64,000 bases of DNA from Cereibacter sphaeroides (GTDB lineage Bacteria > Pseudomonadota > Alphaproteobacteria > Rhodobacterales > Rhodobacteraceae). Shown here piece after piece: positions 1 to 8,956 of the stretch. Position numbers and translations under genes: made by a program. Position 1 is the first letter of the stretch. The number at the start of each line of letters is the position of its first letter. The notes below the pieces were generated by a model that was given only the letters and a program-made list of their open reading frames with translations, was not told the origin of the DNA and did not search any database. The DNA is taken from assembly GCA_003243455.1 (NCBI GenBank), contig QFQS01000001.1:1488001-1552000 (forward strand). Reading direction: 5' to 3'.

Positions 1-1525
1 GCGTTAATCCTCTGCCGGCAGCATAGCTTTCGATGGCCTTGCCCGCGCCATCGTTGGCACTGGCCAAAGCTACATATCCGTCGGGACGTACCAGATAGCA
101 GGTATCGCGTTCGATGCCCGTCCCGACCAACGCCTCGGTCCAAGGGAAACACTTCAGCGGCAGGCCAAGTTCGGCGCACACGGAGTGGAGCGTGGAGGGC
201 TGAGCACAATAGCAATGCGCCTGCCAGTCGAGCGACCGCAAAGATGCGAAGTTGTCCATTGCCACAGCACCCGTCCACGGAAGGCGGTCGCCCGCAACGA
301 CGCCGCCGACCTCACCCGCGCTCAAGGAACTGCCGTGGTAGTTAAGCCGTATCTGCGACACGAGACGAAACGCGGCATGACGGCTCCAGGTAAAGCGGGT
401 TGCCAGATGTGCACCAAGCGGTGCGATGAAGCGCCGTATGACCTGACCGCGCCATCCGCCATCGACCACCCGGTTAAAAGCGCTGTCGGTCGTCGCGATC
501 AGGCTGTGTGCGAAGGGAAGCCGTTCTTCCTCATAGCTGTCCAGCAACGAAGGCGGGGCACGGCCCTCGATCACATGCGCAAGCTTCCAGCCCAGGTTGA
601 TTGCATCGCCTATACCGGTGTTCATGCCCTGCCCGCCCGCAGGGCTGTGGATATGGCCCGCATCCCCCAACAGGAAGGCGCGGCCCTGCTGAAACCGGTC
701 GGCGACGCGGTGGTGGACCTTATAGGCCGAGAACCAGTTGACCTCCTCGATCCTGATCCCCGTCAGCCGTTCGACCGGTTCGCGGATGTCTTCGAAAGAC
801 AGGTCGGGCTTGTCGATCAGATTGGGCGGCACGATTCCGATCAGCCGCTGCATTCCAGAGGACCGCACGGGAAGCATCAGGGCTAAAATGCTCTCTCCAA
901 GTGTCACGAAAAAATCTGGCTTAAAACCACCGGCAATGCGGGCGTCCACGACGTAAAATCGCTGATCGTAGGTGCCACCGGGAAACCCGATGCCAAGGCT
1001 GTGGCGGACCTGACTATGTGCGCCGTCGCAGCCGCAGATATAGGCGACCTCGACCATTTCCGGCCCATCGGCGCGGGCGATCTCGGCCGAAACGCCGCCA
1101 GAGGTCTGGGTGAAACCTATCAGCCGGGTATTCCATTCGATCTGAACGCCAAGCTCGGCCAGTTTGGCTACAAGAAAGCGTTCGTGGTCGTCCTGCGGAT
1201 AAGAGAGAAGGAATGGATAGGCACTAAGACCTTCACCCAGATCTGCAAAGTTCGCCTGGACGACCTCGGCAATATGCCCATGATCGTCCGCACGCCGAAT
1301 ATGCGTGGCCTCGGCTTTGATGCCTCCGGCCACAACTTCATCGGCAAACCCGAACTGGTCGTAGAATTCCAGCGTTCGGGCGTGAACCACGACGGCGCGC
1401 GAGTGTTCGCCCGGCCCATGGTCATCGCTGATGATGCGAAACGGAATCCCACGCCGGGCAAGCGACAGCGCCAGGACAAGCCCGGTCGGCCCCGCGCCCA
1501 CGATCAGAACAGGAACCGACGTCAC
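1..1525 (-). CDS. FAD-dependent aromatic monooxygenase (PheA/TfdB-type), 3' end cut by window
   Basis: This is a class A flavoprotein hydroxylase of the PheA/TfdB/MhpA kind, which uses NAD(P)H and O2 to hydroxylate aromatic or related substrates. Reading the minus strand from a GTG at 1525 gives about 508 residues with no stop before the window edge. Visible motifs are the N-terminal Rossmann GAGPTG, the central DG motif (CGCDGAHSQVRHS) and the FAD-ribityl GD motif (LLGDAGHIHSPAGGQGMN). A late LVRPDGYVA is typical of the C-terminal thioredoxin-like domain, so only a few residues are probably missing. A good ribosome site (AGGAGG-like) lies before the GTG. It starts 21 nt after gcvP on the same strand and may be co-transcribed with the gcv genes. 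The substrate cannot be told from sequence. Confidence 0.85.
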   Translation of the reverse strand, partial: MTSVPVLIVGAGPTGLVLALSLARRGIPFRIISDDHGPGEHSRAVVVHARTLEFYDQFGFADEVVAGGIKAEATHIRRADDHGHIAEVVQANFADLGEGLSAYPFLLSYPQDDHERFLVAKLAELGVQIEWNTRLIGFTQTSGGVSAEIARADGPEMVEVAYICGCDGAHSQVRHSLGIGFPGGTYDQRFYVVDARIAGGFKPDFFVTLGESILALMLPVRSSGMQRLIGIVPPNLIDKPDLSFEDIREPVERLTGIRIEEVNWFSAYKVHHRVADRFQQGRAFLLGDAGHIHSPAGGQGMNTGIGDAINLGWKLAHVIEGRAPPSLLDSYEEERLPFAHSLIATTDSAFNRVVDGGWRGQVIRRFIAPLGAHLATRFTWSRHAAFRLVSQIRLNYHGSSLSAGEVGGVVAGDRLPWTGAVAMDNFASLRSLDWQAHCYCAQPSTLHSVCAELGLPLKCFPWTEALVGTGIERDTCYLVRPDGYVALASANDGAGKAIESYAAGRGLT

Positions 1526-1546
1526 GGGTCGCCCTCCTATCCAGAT

Positions 1547-4387
1547 TTATTCTGCCGCCTCCATATAGCTTTCCACTGGCGGACAGATGCAGACCAGATT
1601 GCGATCTCCATAAACGTTGTCAACACGCCCGACCGACGGCCAGTATTTATCGACGCGGAAGCTGGCTGGCGGGAAGCAGCCCTGCTCGCGGCTGTAGGGG
1701 CGGTCCCATTCGGCGACAAGGTCGTTGACGGTGTGGGGCGCGTGTTTCAACGGGTTGTTTTCACGGTCGATCTCGCCGGTCTCGACAGCACGGATTTCGT
1801 CCCGGATTGACAGCAGCGCCAGGATGAAGCGGTCGATTTCCGCCTTTGTCTCGGACTCCGTCGGCTCGACCATCAGCGTGCCTGCGACGGGCCAACTCAT
1901 TGTGGGAGCGTGAAAACCGTTGTCTATCAAACGCTTGGCAATATCGTCAACGGTGATCCCAGCCTCAGCGAAGGGCCGGGTGTCCAGGATGCATTCATGC
2001 GCCACGCGGCCCTTGTTGCCCATGAACAGCACGTCATAGGCGCCCCGTAGTCGCGCGGCGATGTAGTTGGCGTTCAGGATCGCGACCTTTGTCGCCTGCG
2101 TCAGCCCTGCCCCGCCCATCATCAGGCAGTAGGCCCAGGAGATCAGCAGGATCGAGGCGGAGCCGTAAGGCGCCGCGGAAACCGGCCCCTCGGAGCCACC
2201 CGTCTCCGGGTGTCCCGGCAGGTGCGGCGTAAGGTGTGCCTTGACGCCGATCGGTCCCATGCCAGGGCCCCCGCCGCCATGCGGAATGGCAAAAGTCTTG
2301 TGCAGGTTCAGGTGGCTGACATCCCCGCCGATCTCGCCCGGTTTCACGAGGCCCACCATGGCATTCATGTTGGCGCCGTCGATATAGACCTCACCGCCAT
2401 GATCATGCGTGATCTTGCAAACCTCGCGCACGGTTTCCTCGAAGACGCCATGGGTCGAGGGATAGGTGATCATGCAGGCGGCCAGATTGCCGCCGGCCTG
2501 TTCGGCCTTCTGGCGGAAGTCGTCGATGTCCACGTCGCCATTCGGCGCAGATTTCACAACAACTACCTTCATCCCGGCCATCTGCGCAGACGCCGGATTC
2601 GTGCCATGCGCCGAAACCGGGATAAGGCAGATATCGCGATGCCCCTGCCCCTGCGCGCGGTGATACGCCTGAATGGTCAACAGCCCGGCATATTCCCCCT
2701 GCGCACCCGAATTCGGCTGCATCGAGAACGCGTCATAGCCCGTAATAATGCAGAGTTTTTCCGCAAGATCGGTGATCGCCTCGGCATAGCCCCGCGCCTG
2801 ATCGCGCGGCGCGAACGGGTGAAGTGACCCGAATTCCGGCCAGGTGATCGGCATCATCTCGGCCGCCGCGTTCAGCTTCATGGTGCAGGACCCAAGCGGG
2901 ATCATGGCACGGTCCAGCGCCAGATCACGGTCGGACAGTCGGCGCATGTATCGCATCATCTCCGACTCCGCCCGGTTCATCTGGAACACCGGGTGGGTCA
3001 GATAGTCGGTCGTCCGCACCATTGCTTCGGGAAAGCCCAGCGTCGCGCGATGCGGTGGCACACCGTCGATGCCAAACGCGCGCAGAACGCGGATCAGCAC
3101 TTTCTCATCCGTAGTCTCGTCCAGGCTGATGCCCACGCGGTCATTGCCGATCTTGCGGAAGTTCAGCCCTTCTTGCCGAGCGGCCGCCAAGATGCCCGCC
3201 TGCCCGACGCCGACCTCGACCGTGATCGTATCGAAGAACGCCTTTGGGCTGACCTTTGCGCCAGCCGCCTTCAAGGCGCGGGCGAGCCGGTTGGTCAGAA
3301 AATGCACCCGCTCTGAAATAGCGCGCAAACCTTTTGGCCCGTGAAACACCGCATAAAAGCTTGCCATCACCGCCAGAAGCGCCTGCGCGGTGCAGACGTT
3401 CGAGGTGGCCTTTTCGCGCCGGATATGTTGCTCGCGCGTTTGCAGCGACAGGCGATAGGCGCGGCCGCCCCGCGCGTCGATGGACACGCCCACGATCCGC
3501 CCCGGCATGGCGCGCTTCAGGTCGTCGCGGCATGACATGAAGGCCGCATGTGGGCCACCATAGCCCATGGGCACCCCGAAGCGCTGGCTGGAGCCAACCG
3601 CAATATCCGCCCCCATCGCGCCCGGTTCCTTCAGCATGCAAAGAGCCAAAAGGTCGGTCGCCACAATGGCGATGGCATTGGCGGCATGAAGTGCCGCGAT
3701 CTCGTCGGTGAAATCCCGCACATGGCCATAGCTGCCCGGATACTGGAAGATCGCACCGAAAACCTTCGACGGATCAAGATTGTCCACCGAATCCTCAATG
3801 ATCTCGATCCCGAGCGGCAGGGCGCGGGTGCGGATCACCGCAATCGTCTGCGGATGGCAGAACCGGTCGATGAAGAAGGCCCGAGCCTTTGACTTCGCGG
3901 TACGCTCTGCCATCGCCATCCCCTCGGCGGCCGCTGTCGCCTCGTCCAGCAGCGAGGCATTGGCGACGGGCAGGCCGGTCAGGTCGGCCACCATTGTCTG
4001 ATAGTTCAGCAGCGCCTCAAGCCGCCCCTGTGCGATCTCGGGCTGATAAGGGGTGTAGGCGGTGTACCAGGCCGGGTTTTCCAGGATGTTCCGCTGGATC
4101 GCAGGCGGAGTCACGGTGCCGTAGTAGCCCTGCCCGATCAGGCTGGTCATCACCCGGTTCTTCGCCGCAACCTCTCGCATCTTCGCGAGCAGTTCATGTT
4201 CGGCCAGCGGAGCCCAGGGAAGCACGTCCTTCTGCCGGATCGACGCCGGAACCGTCTCGGCGATCAGCGCGTCGAGCGTGGGCACGCCAACCGCCTTCAA
4301 CATCTCGGCCATTTCCTCGGGCGAGGGGCCGATATGGCGACGGTTCGCAAAATCGTAGGGGTTATAGGCGGTGGGCGTAAAGGTCAT
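1547..4387 (-). CDS. gcvP: Glycine dehydrogenase (decarboxylating), P-protein
   Basis: This is the pyridoxal-phosphate P-protein of the glycine cleavage system. It decarboxylates glycine and passes the aminomethyl group to the lipoyl arm of GcvH. At 946 residues it is a normal full-length single-chain P-protein. The PLP lysine lies in [18 protein letters not shown] at about residue 690, next to the glycine-rich loop typical of the family. It is the last gcv gene of the minus-strand run gcvT-gcvH-SRPBCC-gcvP, only 3 nt after the SRPBCC gene, so it should share the glycine riboswitch upstream of gcvT. Confidence 0.98.
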   Translation of the reverse strand: MTFTPTAYNPYDFANRRHIGPSPEEMAEMLKAVGVPTLDALIAETVPASIRQKDVLPWAPLAEHELLAKMREVAAKNRVMTSLIGQGYYGTVTPPAIQRNILENPAWYTAYTPYQPEIAQGRLEALLNYQTMVADLTGLPVANASLLDEATAAAEGMAMAERTAKSKARAFFIDRFCHPQTIAVIRTRALPLGIEIIEDSVDNLDPSKVFGAIFQYPGSYGHVRDFTDEIAALHAANAIAIVATDLLALCMLKEPGAMGADIAVGSSQRFGVPMGYGGPHAAFMSCRDDLKRAMPGRIVGVSIDARGGRAYRLSLQTREQHIRREKATSNVCTAQALLAVMASFYAVFHGPKGLRAISERVHFLTNRLARALKAAGAKVSPKAFFDTITVEVGVGQAGILAAARQEGLNFRKIGNDRVGISLDETTDEKVLIRVLRAFGIDGVPPHRATLGFPEAMVRTTDYLTHPVFQMNRAESEMMRYMRRLSDRDLALDRAMIPLGSCTMKLNAAAEMMPITWPEFGSLHPFAPRDQARGYAEAITDLAEKLCIITGYDAFSMQPNSGAQGEYAGLLTIQAYHRAQGQGHRDICLIPVSAHGTNPASAQMAGMKVVVVKSAPNGDVDIDDFRQKAEQAGGNLAACMITYPSTHGVFEETVREVCKITHDHGGEVYIDGANMNAMVGLVKPGEIGGDVSHLNLHKTFAIPHGGGGPGMGPIGVKAHLTPHLPGHPETGGSEGPVSAAPYGSASILLISWAYCLMMGGAGLTQATKVAILNANYIAARLRGAYDVLFMGNKGRVAHECILDTRPFAEAGITVDDIAKRLIDNGFHAPTMSWPVAGTLMVEPTESETKAEIDRFILALLSIRDEIRAVETGEIDRENNPLKHAPHTVNDLVAEWDRPYSREQGCFPPASFRVDKYWPSVGRVDNVYGDRNLVCICPPVESYMEAAE

Positions 4388-4390
4388 CGC

Positions 4391-4885
4391 TTATCTCTCT
4401 CCCGGATTGGTTCCGGCCTGCCGCCCCTCGACATGGGCGGCAAGCTGGGCGAGCGAGGCCGAAAGCCCCGCCTGATGGTCTTCGGCGCTGATCCCCGGCG
4501 GGACGTTCAGCGCGGTGCAAGTGACTTTTGTGCCGCCCGTAACGGGATCGAACCGCCATTCCAGCCGCATCACGCCCTGAAAAGCGGGATCGTCCGACCG
4601 GAACGTACTTTCATGCGAAAAGAAGCGCGGCGGGTCGAGTTCGACGAAACGCCCCCCGATCTCATCCCGATCGGCATCACTTTTTCCCGCGCCTGAAAGT
4701 TCGTCGGGATAGGTCAGGACCATCCCGAACTCGCCGCCGGGGCGCGGATCAAAGGCAAGTATCTTTGCGGTCATCTCACCCGGCGGCAGCCAGTGGACAA
4801 GTTGCTGGGGGTCGAACCACGCTTGCCAAAGCCGCTCGGGCGTAGCGCGGATCACGCGCGAGGCTTCGTCAATGCGCCGGTTCAT
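4391..4885 (-). CDS. SRPBCC/AHSA1-like domain protein within the gcv operon
   Basis: A 164-residue single-domain protein of the START/Bet v1-like SRPBCC superfamily, AHSA1 (activator of Hsp90 ATPase) branch. The N-terminal RVIRATPERLWQAWFDPQQL and the following WLPPGEMTAK and DPRPGGEF segments are typical of this fold, which forms a hydrophobic ligand cavity. It sits between gcvH (5 nt) and gcvP (3 nt) and is clearly in the same transcript. The ligand and role are unknown. AHSA1-like proteins occur as stand-alone genes with many partners, so operon membership is the only hint of a link to glycine metabolism. Confidence 0.85.
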   Translation of the reverse strand: MNRRIDEASRVIRATPERLWQAWFDPQQLVHWLPPGEMTAKILAFDPRPGGEFGMVLTYPDELSGAGKSDADRDEIGGRFVELDPPRFFSHESTFRSDDPAFQGVMRLEWRFDPVTGGTKVTCTALNVPPGISAEDHQAGLSASLAQLAAHVEGRQAGTNPGER

Positions 4886-4890
4886 GACCG

Positions 4891-5250
4891 TCAGCCGATA
4901 AGGTCGTTGTATTCATCCTCATCCATGAAATCGTCGAGGACGGACAGATCATCTAGCTTCAGCTTGAAGAACCAACCCGCACCAAGCGGATCTTCGTTCA
5001 CGAGACTCGGGTTATCAGGAAGCTTCTCATTTACCGCCACGACCTCTCCATCTACCGGCGCAAGGATGTCCGATGCGGCCTTGACGCTTTCGATCACCAC
5101 CACTTCGTCACCTTCGGCCACCATTGTCTCGACCTCTGGCAGTTCGACGAAAACCACGTCGCCCAACTGGGTCGCCGCATGTTCGGTGATGCCGACGACG
5201 ACCAGATCGCTCTCGACGCGCAGCCATTCGTGTTCCTTGGTGTATTTCAT
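4891..5250 (-). CDS. gcvH: Glycine cleavage system H protein
   Basis: This is the lipoyl carrier that shuttles the aminomethyl group between GcvP, GcvT and the lipoamide dehydrogenase. The ATG at 5250 gives 119 residues starting MKYTKEHEWL, the normal start of the family, with a GAGGA ribosome site just upstream. A longer in-frame reading from 5331 would overlap gcvT and is unlikely. The lipoylated lysine is K57 in VVIESVKAASD. It lies 7 nt after gcvT and 5 nt before the SRPBCC gene. Confidence 0.98.
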   Translation of the reverse strand: MKYTKEHEWLRVESDLVVVGITEHAATQLGDVVFVELPEVETMVAEGDEVVVIESVKAASDILAPVDGEVVAVNEKLPDNPSLVNEDPLGAGWFFKLKLDDLSVLDDFMDEDEYNDLIG

Positions 5251-5257
5251 AGGGTCC

Positions 5258-6433
5258 TCAGCGCTTGAAATTGGAAGGTCGGAAGGGAAGTTCGGAAACC
5301 GTGACGGGCAGGCGCTTACCCCGCACCTCACCGGTCAAGTTTGTTCCAGGGGTCGCAAGACTGGCCGGGACATAGCCCATGGCAATGGGAGCCTCGACCG
5401 AAGGGCCAAAACCGCCGGATGTGATCATTCCAGTCCCGGCATCGCCGTCGTAAAGCGGCGTCCCCTCTCGCATCGGCGCCCGTCCCTCTGGGCGCAGACC
5501 GACGCGGCGGCGCGGGGGGCCATCGACCAGCTCGCGCAGGATGCGCTCCGCACCTGCAAATCCGCCCGCGCGCGCACCGCCAGCGCGACGCACCTTCTGG
5601 ATCGACCATTCCAGCCCGGCCTCGATGGGCGACGTGGTGGTATCTATGTCGTGGCCATAAAGGCAAAGCCCCGCCTCCAGCCGAAGGCTGTCGCGGGCGC
5701 CAAGACCTATGGGCAGCACCTCGGGCATGGCCAGCAACGCCTCGGCAAAGTCGCGGGCGCTTTTATCGAGGATCGAGATTTCAAAACCGTCCTCGCCGCT
5801 ATAGCCCGAACGCGAAACCCAGATCGGGCCATAGACCGTGTCGAAGGTGGCCACGTCCATGAACCGCATGGTCGTGACACCGGGCAACAGCCGCGCCAAC
5901 GCCACCTCCGCCTGCGGTCCCTGCAAGGCAAGAAGCGCCTGATCCGCAACCTCAATCACCTCTGCATCACCCGACAGATGCGCGCGCATATGCGCCAGAT
6001 CGTCCACCTTGCAGGCGGCGTTGACCACGACGAACAGGTGATCCTCGCGGTTGGCGAACATCAGGTCATCCAGAATACCGCCAGCCTCATTTGTGAACAG
6101 GCCATATCGCTGCCGCCAGGGCGCAAGGCCTGCAACATCTGCGGGAACGAGACGCTCGAACGCCAGCGTCAACGCCTCAATCCCCGCCTTCGGTCGCAGG
6201 ATGACCTGGCCCATATGGCTGACATCGAACAAGCCCGCAGCGGCACGGGTATGCAGATGCTCTTTCATCACCCCGGCAGGATATTGCACGGGCATCTCGT
6301 AGCCTGCGAATGGCACCATGCGCGCACCCAAAGACAGGTGCAGGTCATGCAACGGCAATCGTTTCAGCTCTGTCGTCTGCAGATCGGCCACTCGCATCTC
6401 CCCCGCCGGTCCGAACAATCCGGCATCAATCAC
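5258..6433 (-). CDS. gcvT: Glycine cleavage system aminomethyltransferase, T-protein
   Basis: This tetrahydrofolate-dependent aminomethyltransferase releases ammonia and forms 5,10-methylene-THF from the GcvH-bound intermediate. Family signatures include LHLSLGARMVPFAGYEMPVQ near the N-terminus, GLFDVSHMGQ and YSGEDGFEI. Two starts are possible. A GTG at 6433 (391 residues) directly follows a hairpin after the glycine riboswitch. An ATG at 6397 (379 residues, starting MRVADLQTTEL) is closer to the usual family length, but its purine-rich GGGGGAG abuts the codon. The first is annotated; the choice is uncertain. It is the first gene of the gcv run. Confidence 0.95.
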   Translation of the reverse strand: MIDAGLFGPAGEMRVADLQTTELKRLPLHDLHLSLGARMVPFAGYEMPVQYPAGVMKEHLHTRAAAGLFDVSHMGQVILRPKAGIEALTLAFERLVPADVAGLAPWRQRYGLFTNEAGGILDDLMFANREDHLFVVVNAACKVDDLAHMRAHLSGDAEVIEVADQALLALQGPQAEVALARLLPGVTTMRFMDVATFDTVYGPIWVSRSGYSGEDGFEISILDKSARDFAEALLAMPEVLPIGLGARDSLRLEAGLCLYGHDIDTTTSPIEAGLEWSIQKVRRAGGARAGGFAGAERILRELVDGPPRRRVGLRPEGRAPMREGTPLYDGDAGTGMITSGGFGPSVEAPIAMGYVPASLATPGTNLTGEVRGKRLPVTVSELPFRPSNFKR

Positions 6434-6451
6434 GGCAGGAACATTCCTGCC
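6434..6451 (-). promoter_or_regulatory. Hairpin immediately before the GTG start of gcvT
   Basis: On the minus strand, GGCAGGA and UCCUGCC form a perfect 7-bp stem around a 4-nt loop, ending one base before the GTG at 6433. The 5' arm contains the only Shine-Dalgarno-like bases (AGGA) ahead of that GTG, so the hairpin could hide the ribosome site. It begins about 10 nt after the last riboswitch element and has no U-run. This suggests control of translation rather than termination (inference). The loop also holds an AUG opening a four-codon frame (AUG UUC CUG CCG UGA) that runs into the GTG. Confidence 0.5.
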
Positions 6452-6459
6452 CGTCGATG

Positions 6460-6627
6460 CCCCCTCTGTCCCTTGCGCCTGAGAGCGTTATCCCGTCGGC
6501 GCCCCGGATCGGGTCCGGGGTCTCTCCAGAGTTTCGTAGCAAGAACGGTCCCTTGCGCCTGAGAGTTCGCCGGGGCGGCTGCTCCTTCGGCACCGAGGCG
6601 GGGCTGCCCCCGTTCGGATTCTCCCGA
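6460..6627 (-). ncRNA. Tandem glycine riboswitch
   Basis: Two copies of the hallmark glycine-aptamer 3' segment CUCUCAGGCGCAAGGGAC lie on the minus strand 81 nt apart (about 6548-6565 and 6468-6485). The upstream aptamer also shows GGGAGAAUCC and CCGAAGGAGCA. The second shows CUCUGGAGAGACCCC and ends with ACAGAGGGG, which closes its P1. This is the standard two-aptamer architecture with a short linker, located just 5' of gcvT. In known cases glycine binding switches gcv expression on. The region between it and gltX (6628-6730) must hold the promoter, but I could not name one confidently. Confidence 0.95.
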
Positions 6628-6730
6628 TCCTTGCCCTACTTGGGTAGCCTGCGGCCATCGCGGCTGGCAAGCATAAAGCGCGCCTCGCCGATGTTGGCAG
6701 AGATAACAGTGCCGTGCGGCAGCAAAGGCA

Positions 6731-8059
6731 TCAGCCCTTTGCGCGGGCCTTTTGCAGAAGCGGCATCAGCGTTGCCATTTCAGGTCCGTTGTCGCGCCCG
6801 GTCAGCGCACGACGCAGCGGCCGGAACAGCGTCTTGCCGGTGCGGCCAGTAGCGGCCTTTACCGCAGCGGTCCATTGCGGCCATGTCGCCTCGTCCCAGA
6901 TGCCCTCGGGCAGCATCTCGAAGGCGGTCTTCACAAACTGGGCATCCTCGGGTTCAATCGGCAGGCCCATGCCATCCTCGACGCTTGCCCACCATTCCGC
7001 CAGGTCGGCAAGAACGGTGATGTTCTCTCGCACCGCATACCAGAAGGTCTCGGCCAGATGTTCCGGCACACCGATTTTCCGAATGCGTTCGGCCACATGA
7101 GCGAAGGGCATGTTGTGCAGATGCTGACGAGTCAGCGGGAACAGGTCGTCCGCGTCGAACTTGGTGGGCGATGCACCGAACGAGGAAAGATCGAACCCGT
7201 CGATAAGATCCTCCATCGAATGCGCTAGCTCGACAGGTTTCGACGAACCCAGCCGGGCCATCAGCGACAGCAGCGCCATAGGCTCGATCCCTTGCGCGCG
7301 CAGATCGCGCAGCGACAATGTGCCAAGGCGCTTGGACAGTTCCTCACCCTTCGCGCCGGTCAGAAGCGAGTGGTGGGCAAAGGAGGGGGGCGTGCCGCCC
7401 ATCGCCTCCATGATCTGAATCTGGGTCGCGGTATTCGTCACGTGGTCTGCGCCGCGCACGATGCTGGTCACGCCCATGTCGATGTCATCGACCGATGAGG
7501 CAAAGGTATAAAGGATCTGCCCATCGGCCCGGATCAGAACGGGGTCCGAGACGCTGGCCGCATCAATCGAGATCGGACCGAGGATGCCGTCGGTCCATTC
7601 GATGCGGTTCTGGTTCAGCAGGAACCGCCAGTAACCATCACGCCCTTCGGCCCGGTAAGCAGCTTTGTCCGCATCGGTCAGCTTCAGCGCGGCGCGGTCA
7701 TAGACCGGCGGGCGCCCCATATTCAGCTGCTTCTTGCGTTTCAGGTCCAGTTCGACCGGCGTCTCGAAGCATTCATAGAACCGCTGCTTGGCGCGCAGTT
7801 CGTCAGCCGCCTGACGATAGCGGTCAAAGCGAAGCGACTGTTTTTCGACGCGGTCCCAGGTCAGGCCCAGCCATTCGAGATCCTGCATGATGCCATCGGC
7901 ATATTCCTGCTTGGACCGTTCCTGGTCGGTATCGTCCAGACGCAGGATGAAGGTTCCACCCGCCTTGCGCGCGATAAGCCAGTTCATAAGCGCGGTGCGC
8001 AGGTTGCCGACATGGATGTATCCGGTCGGCGAAGGGGCAAATCGGGTGATGGTCGGCAT
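6731..8059 (-). CDS. gltX: Glutamate--tRNA ligase
   Basis: A class I aminoacyl-tRNA synthetase that charges tRNA with glutamate. It has 442 residues, within the range of alphaproteobacterial GluRS. The HIGH box reads HVGN (residues 16-19) in FAPSPTGYIHVGNLRTALMN, and the KMSKS-type loop is GEELSKRLGTLSLRDLRAQG in the middle. Alphaproteobacteria often carry two GltX paralogues, one of which may mischarge tRNA-Gln for later amidation. Which type this is cannot be decided here. The gene ends about 100 nt before the riboswitch of the next minus-strand operon. Confidence 0.97.
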   Translation of the reverse strand: MPTITRFAPSPTGYIHVGNLRTALMNWLIARKAGGTFILRLDDTDQERSKQEYADGIMQDLEWLGLTWDRVEKQSLRFDRYRQAADELRAKQRFYECFETPVELDLKRKKQLNMGRPPVYDRAALKLTDADKAAYRAEGRDGYWRFLLNQNRIEWTDGILGPISIDAASVSDPVLIRADGQILYTFASSVDDIDMGVTSIVRGADHVTNTATQIQIMEAMGGTPPSFAHHSLLTGAKGEELSKRLGTLSLRDLRAQGIEPMALLSLMARLGSSKPVELAHSMEDLIDGFDLSSFGASPTKFDADDLFPLTRQHLHNMPFAHVAERIRKIGVPEHLAETFWYAVRENITVLADLAEWWASVEDGMGLPIEPEDAQFVKTAFEMLPEGIWDEATWPQWTAAVKAATGRTGKTLFRPLRRALTGRDNGPEMATLMPLLQKARAKG

Positions 8060-8149
8060 GGGCGTCGGGCTCCTGAGGCTGGCCCTGCTCTTTCACAGCG
8101 CTTGGATTTTGTCCATATCGGGGGGCGGACTGAGTAAACGAGAGAAAGC

Positions 8150-8572
8150 ATGGCCGAAGTCGAAGAACCTGATTGGTCACCTGTGACCGCGCCCGAGATC
8201 GGGGATATCGAACGAATGGCACGCACGGCAATGGCTGCTCTGCCTGCGGATTATTCGGTGGCAGCCAATGAGGTGCTGCTGCGGATCGAGGATCTGCCGC
8301 CCGAGGACGTGGTCGAAGCGATGGGCCTGAACGATGCATTCGAGCTTACAGGCATGTACGACGGTATCCCCCTTACCGAGAAATCGGTAATGGACCAGCC
8401 GCAGCAACCGGACACGATATGGCTGTTCCGCCGCCCGATCCTGGACGAATGGGTGGCTCGGGGGGACGTGGCCCTTGGCGATCTGGTCGCGCATGTGATG
8501 GTCCATGAACTGGCGCACCACTTCGGCTGGACCGACGAACAGATCGCGGCGATTGATCCATGGTGGGAATAG
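8150..8572 (+). CDS. Small zincin-type metallopeptidase (MinI/DUF1025 family)
   Basis: A 140-residue cytoplasmic protein with a zinc-binding HELAHH motif at residues 119-124 followed by FGWTDEQI. This is the signature of the short zincin-like family PF06262. There is no signal peptide and no other domain. Zinc-dependent peptidase activity is inferred from the HExxH motif; the substrate is unknown. It is divergent from gltX (90 nt apart) and about 40 nt before the ABM-fold gene on the same strand. Confidence 0.85.
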   Translation: MAEVEEPDWSPVTAPEIGDIERMARTAMAALPADYSVAANEVLLRIEDLPPEDVVEAMGLNDAFELTGMYDGIPLTEKSVMDQPQQPDTIWLFRRPILDEWVARGDVALGDLVAHVMVHELAHHFGWTDEQIAAIDPWWE

Positions 8573-8612
8573 CTTTGACCACAGGCCCTTGCGAAATGTG
8601 ATCGTTACCAAA

Positions 8613-8930
8613 ATGAAACGACAGACACCTTCGAATGAAATTGCGGGCTCTGTACGGCTTTCCGGGCATTTGCTGTGCGCCTCGGCGGCTGAGGCCGACA
8701 TCGTCCGTCGCCATCTTGCGGAACATGTCCGCCTTACCCTGGCCGAGGCGGGGTGTCTTTCGTTTCAGGTCGCGCAGACCGGAGATCCGCTGATCTGGCG
8801 CGTGCAGGAGTGTTTCGCCAACCGCGCCGCCTTCGATGCGCACCAGTCCCGCACGCGAACCTCGGCCTGGGGCATCGCGACCGAAGCCATCCGACGGGAC
8901 TATCGGATCGTGGAAACCGATCCCGGCTAG
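8613..8930 (+). CDS. ABM-fold monooxygenase-like protein
   Basis: A protein of about 105 residues resembling antibiotic biosynthesis monooxygenase (ABM, dimeric ferredoxin-like) domains. SGHLLCASAAEADIVRRHL leads into CLSFQVAQTGDPLIWRVQE and ANRAAFDAHQSR, the usual ABM layout. The ATG at 8613 is chosen; an in-frame GTG at 8598 would add five residues. Longer readings would run back into the zincin gene. ABM proteins range from quinol monooxygenases to heme-degrading enzymes, so the activity is undetermined. It converges on the EEP-fold gene across a short hairpin. Confidence 0.7.
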   Translation: MKRQTPSNEIAGSVRLSGHLLCASAAEADIVRRHLAEHVRLTLAEAGCLSFQVAQTGDPLIWRVQECFANRAAFDAHQSRTRTSAWGIATEAIRRDYRIVETDPG

Positions 8931-8940
8931 GCGATGAGAA

Positions 8941-8954
8941 CCGGCATGTGCCGG
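8941..8954. other. Short palindrome between convergent genes
   Basis: CCGGCA-tg-TGCCGG lies in the 26-nt gap where the ABM-fold gene (plus) and the EEP-fold gene (minus) converge. It could act as a bidirectional transcription barrier. There is no clear T-run on either side, so a terminator role is only suggested by position. Confidence 0.35.
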
Positions 8955-8956
8955 CG

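Noticed and set aside
185..1810. Plus-strand open frames over the first 1.8 kb
   Set aside because: They are antisense to a flavin monooxygenase with intact FAD motifs and to the end of gcvP. Their compositions are Arg/His-rich and match no family I know.
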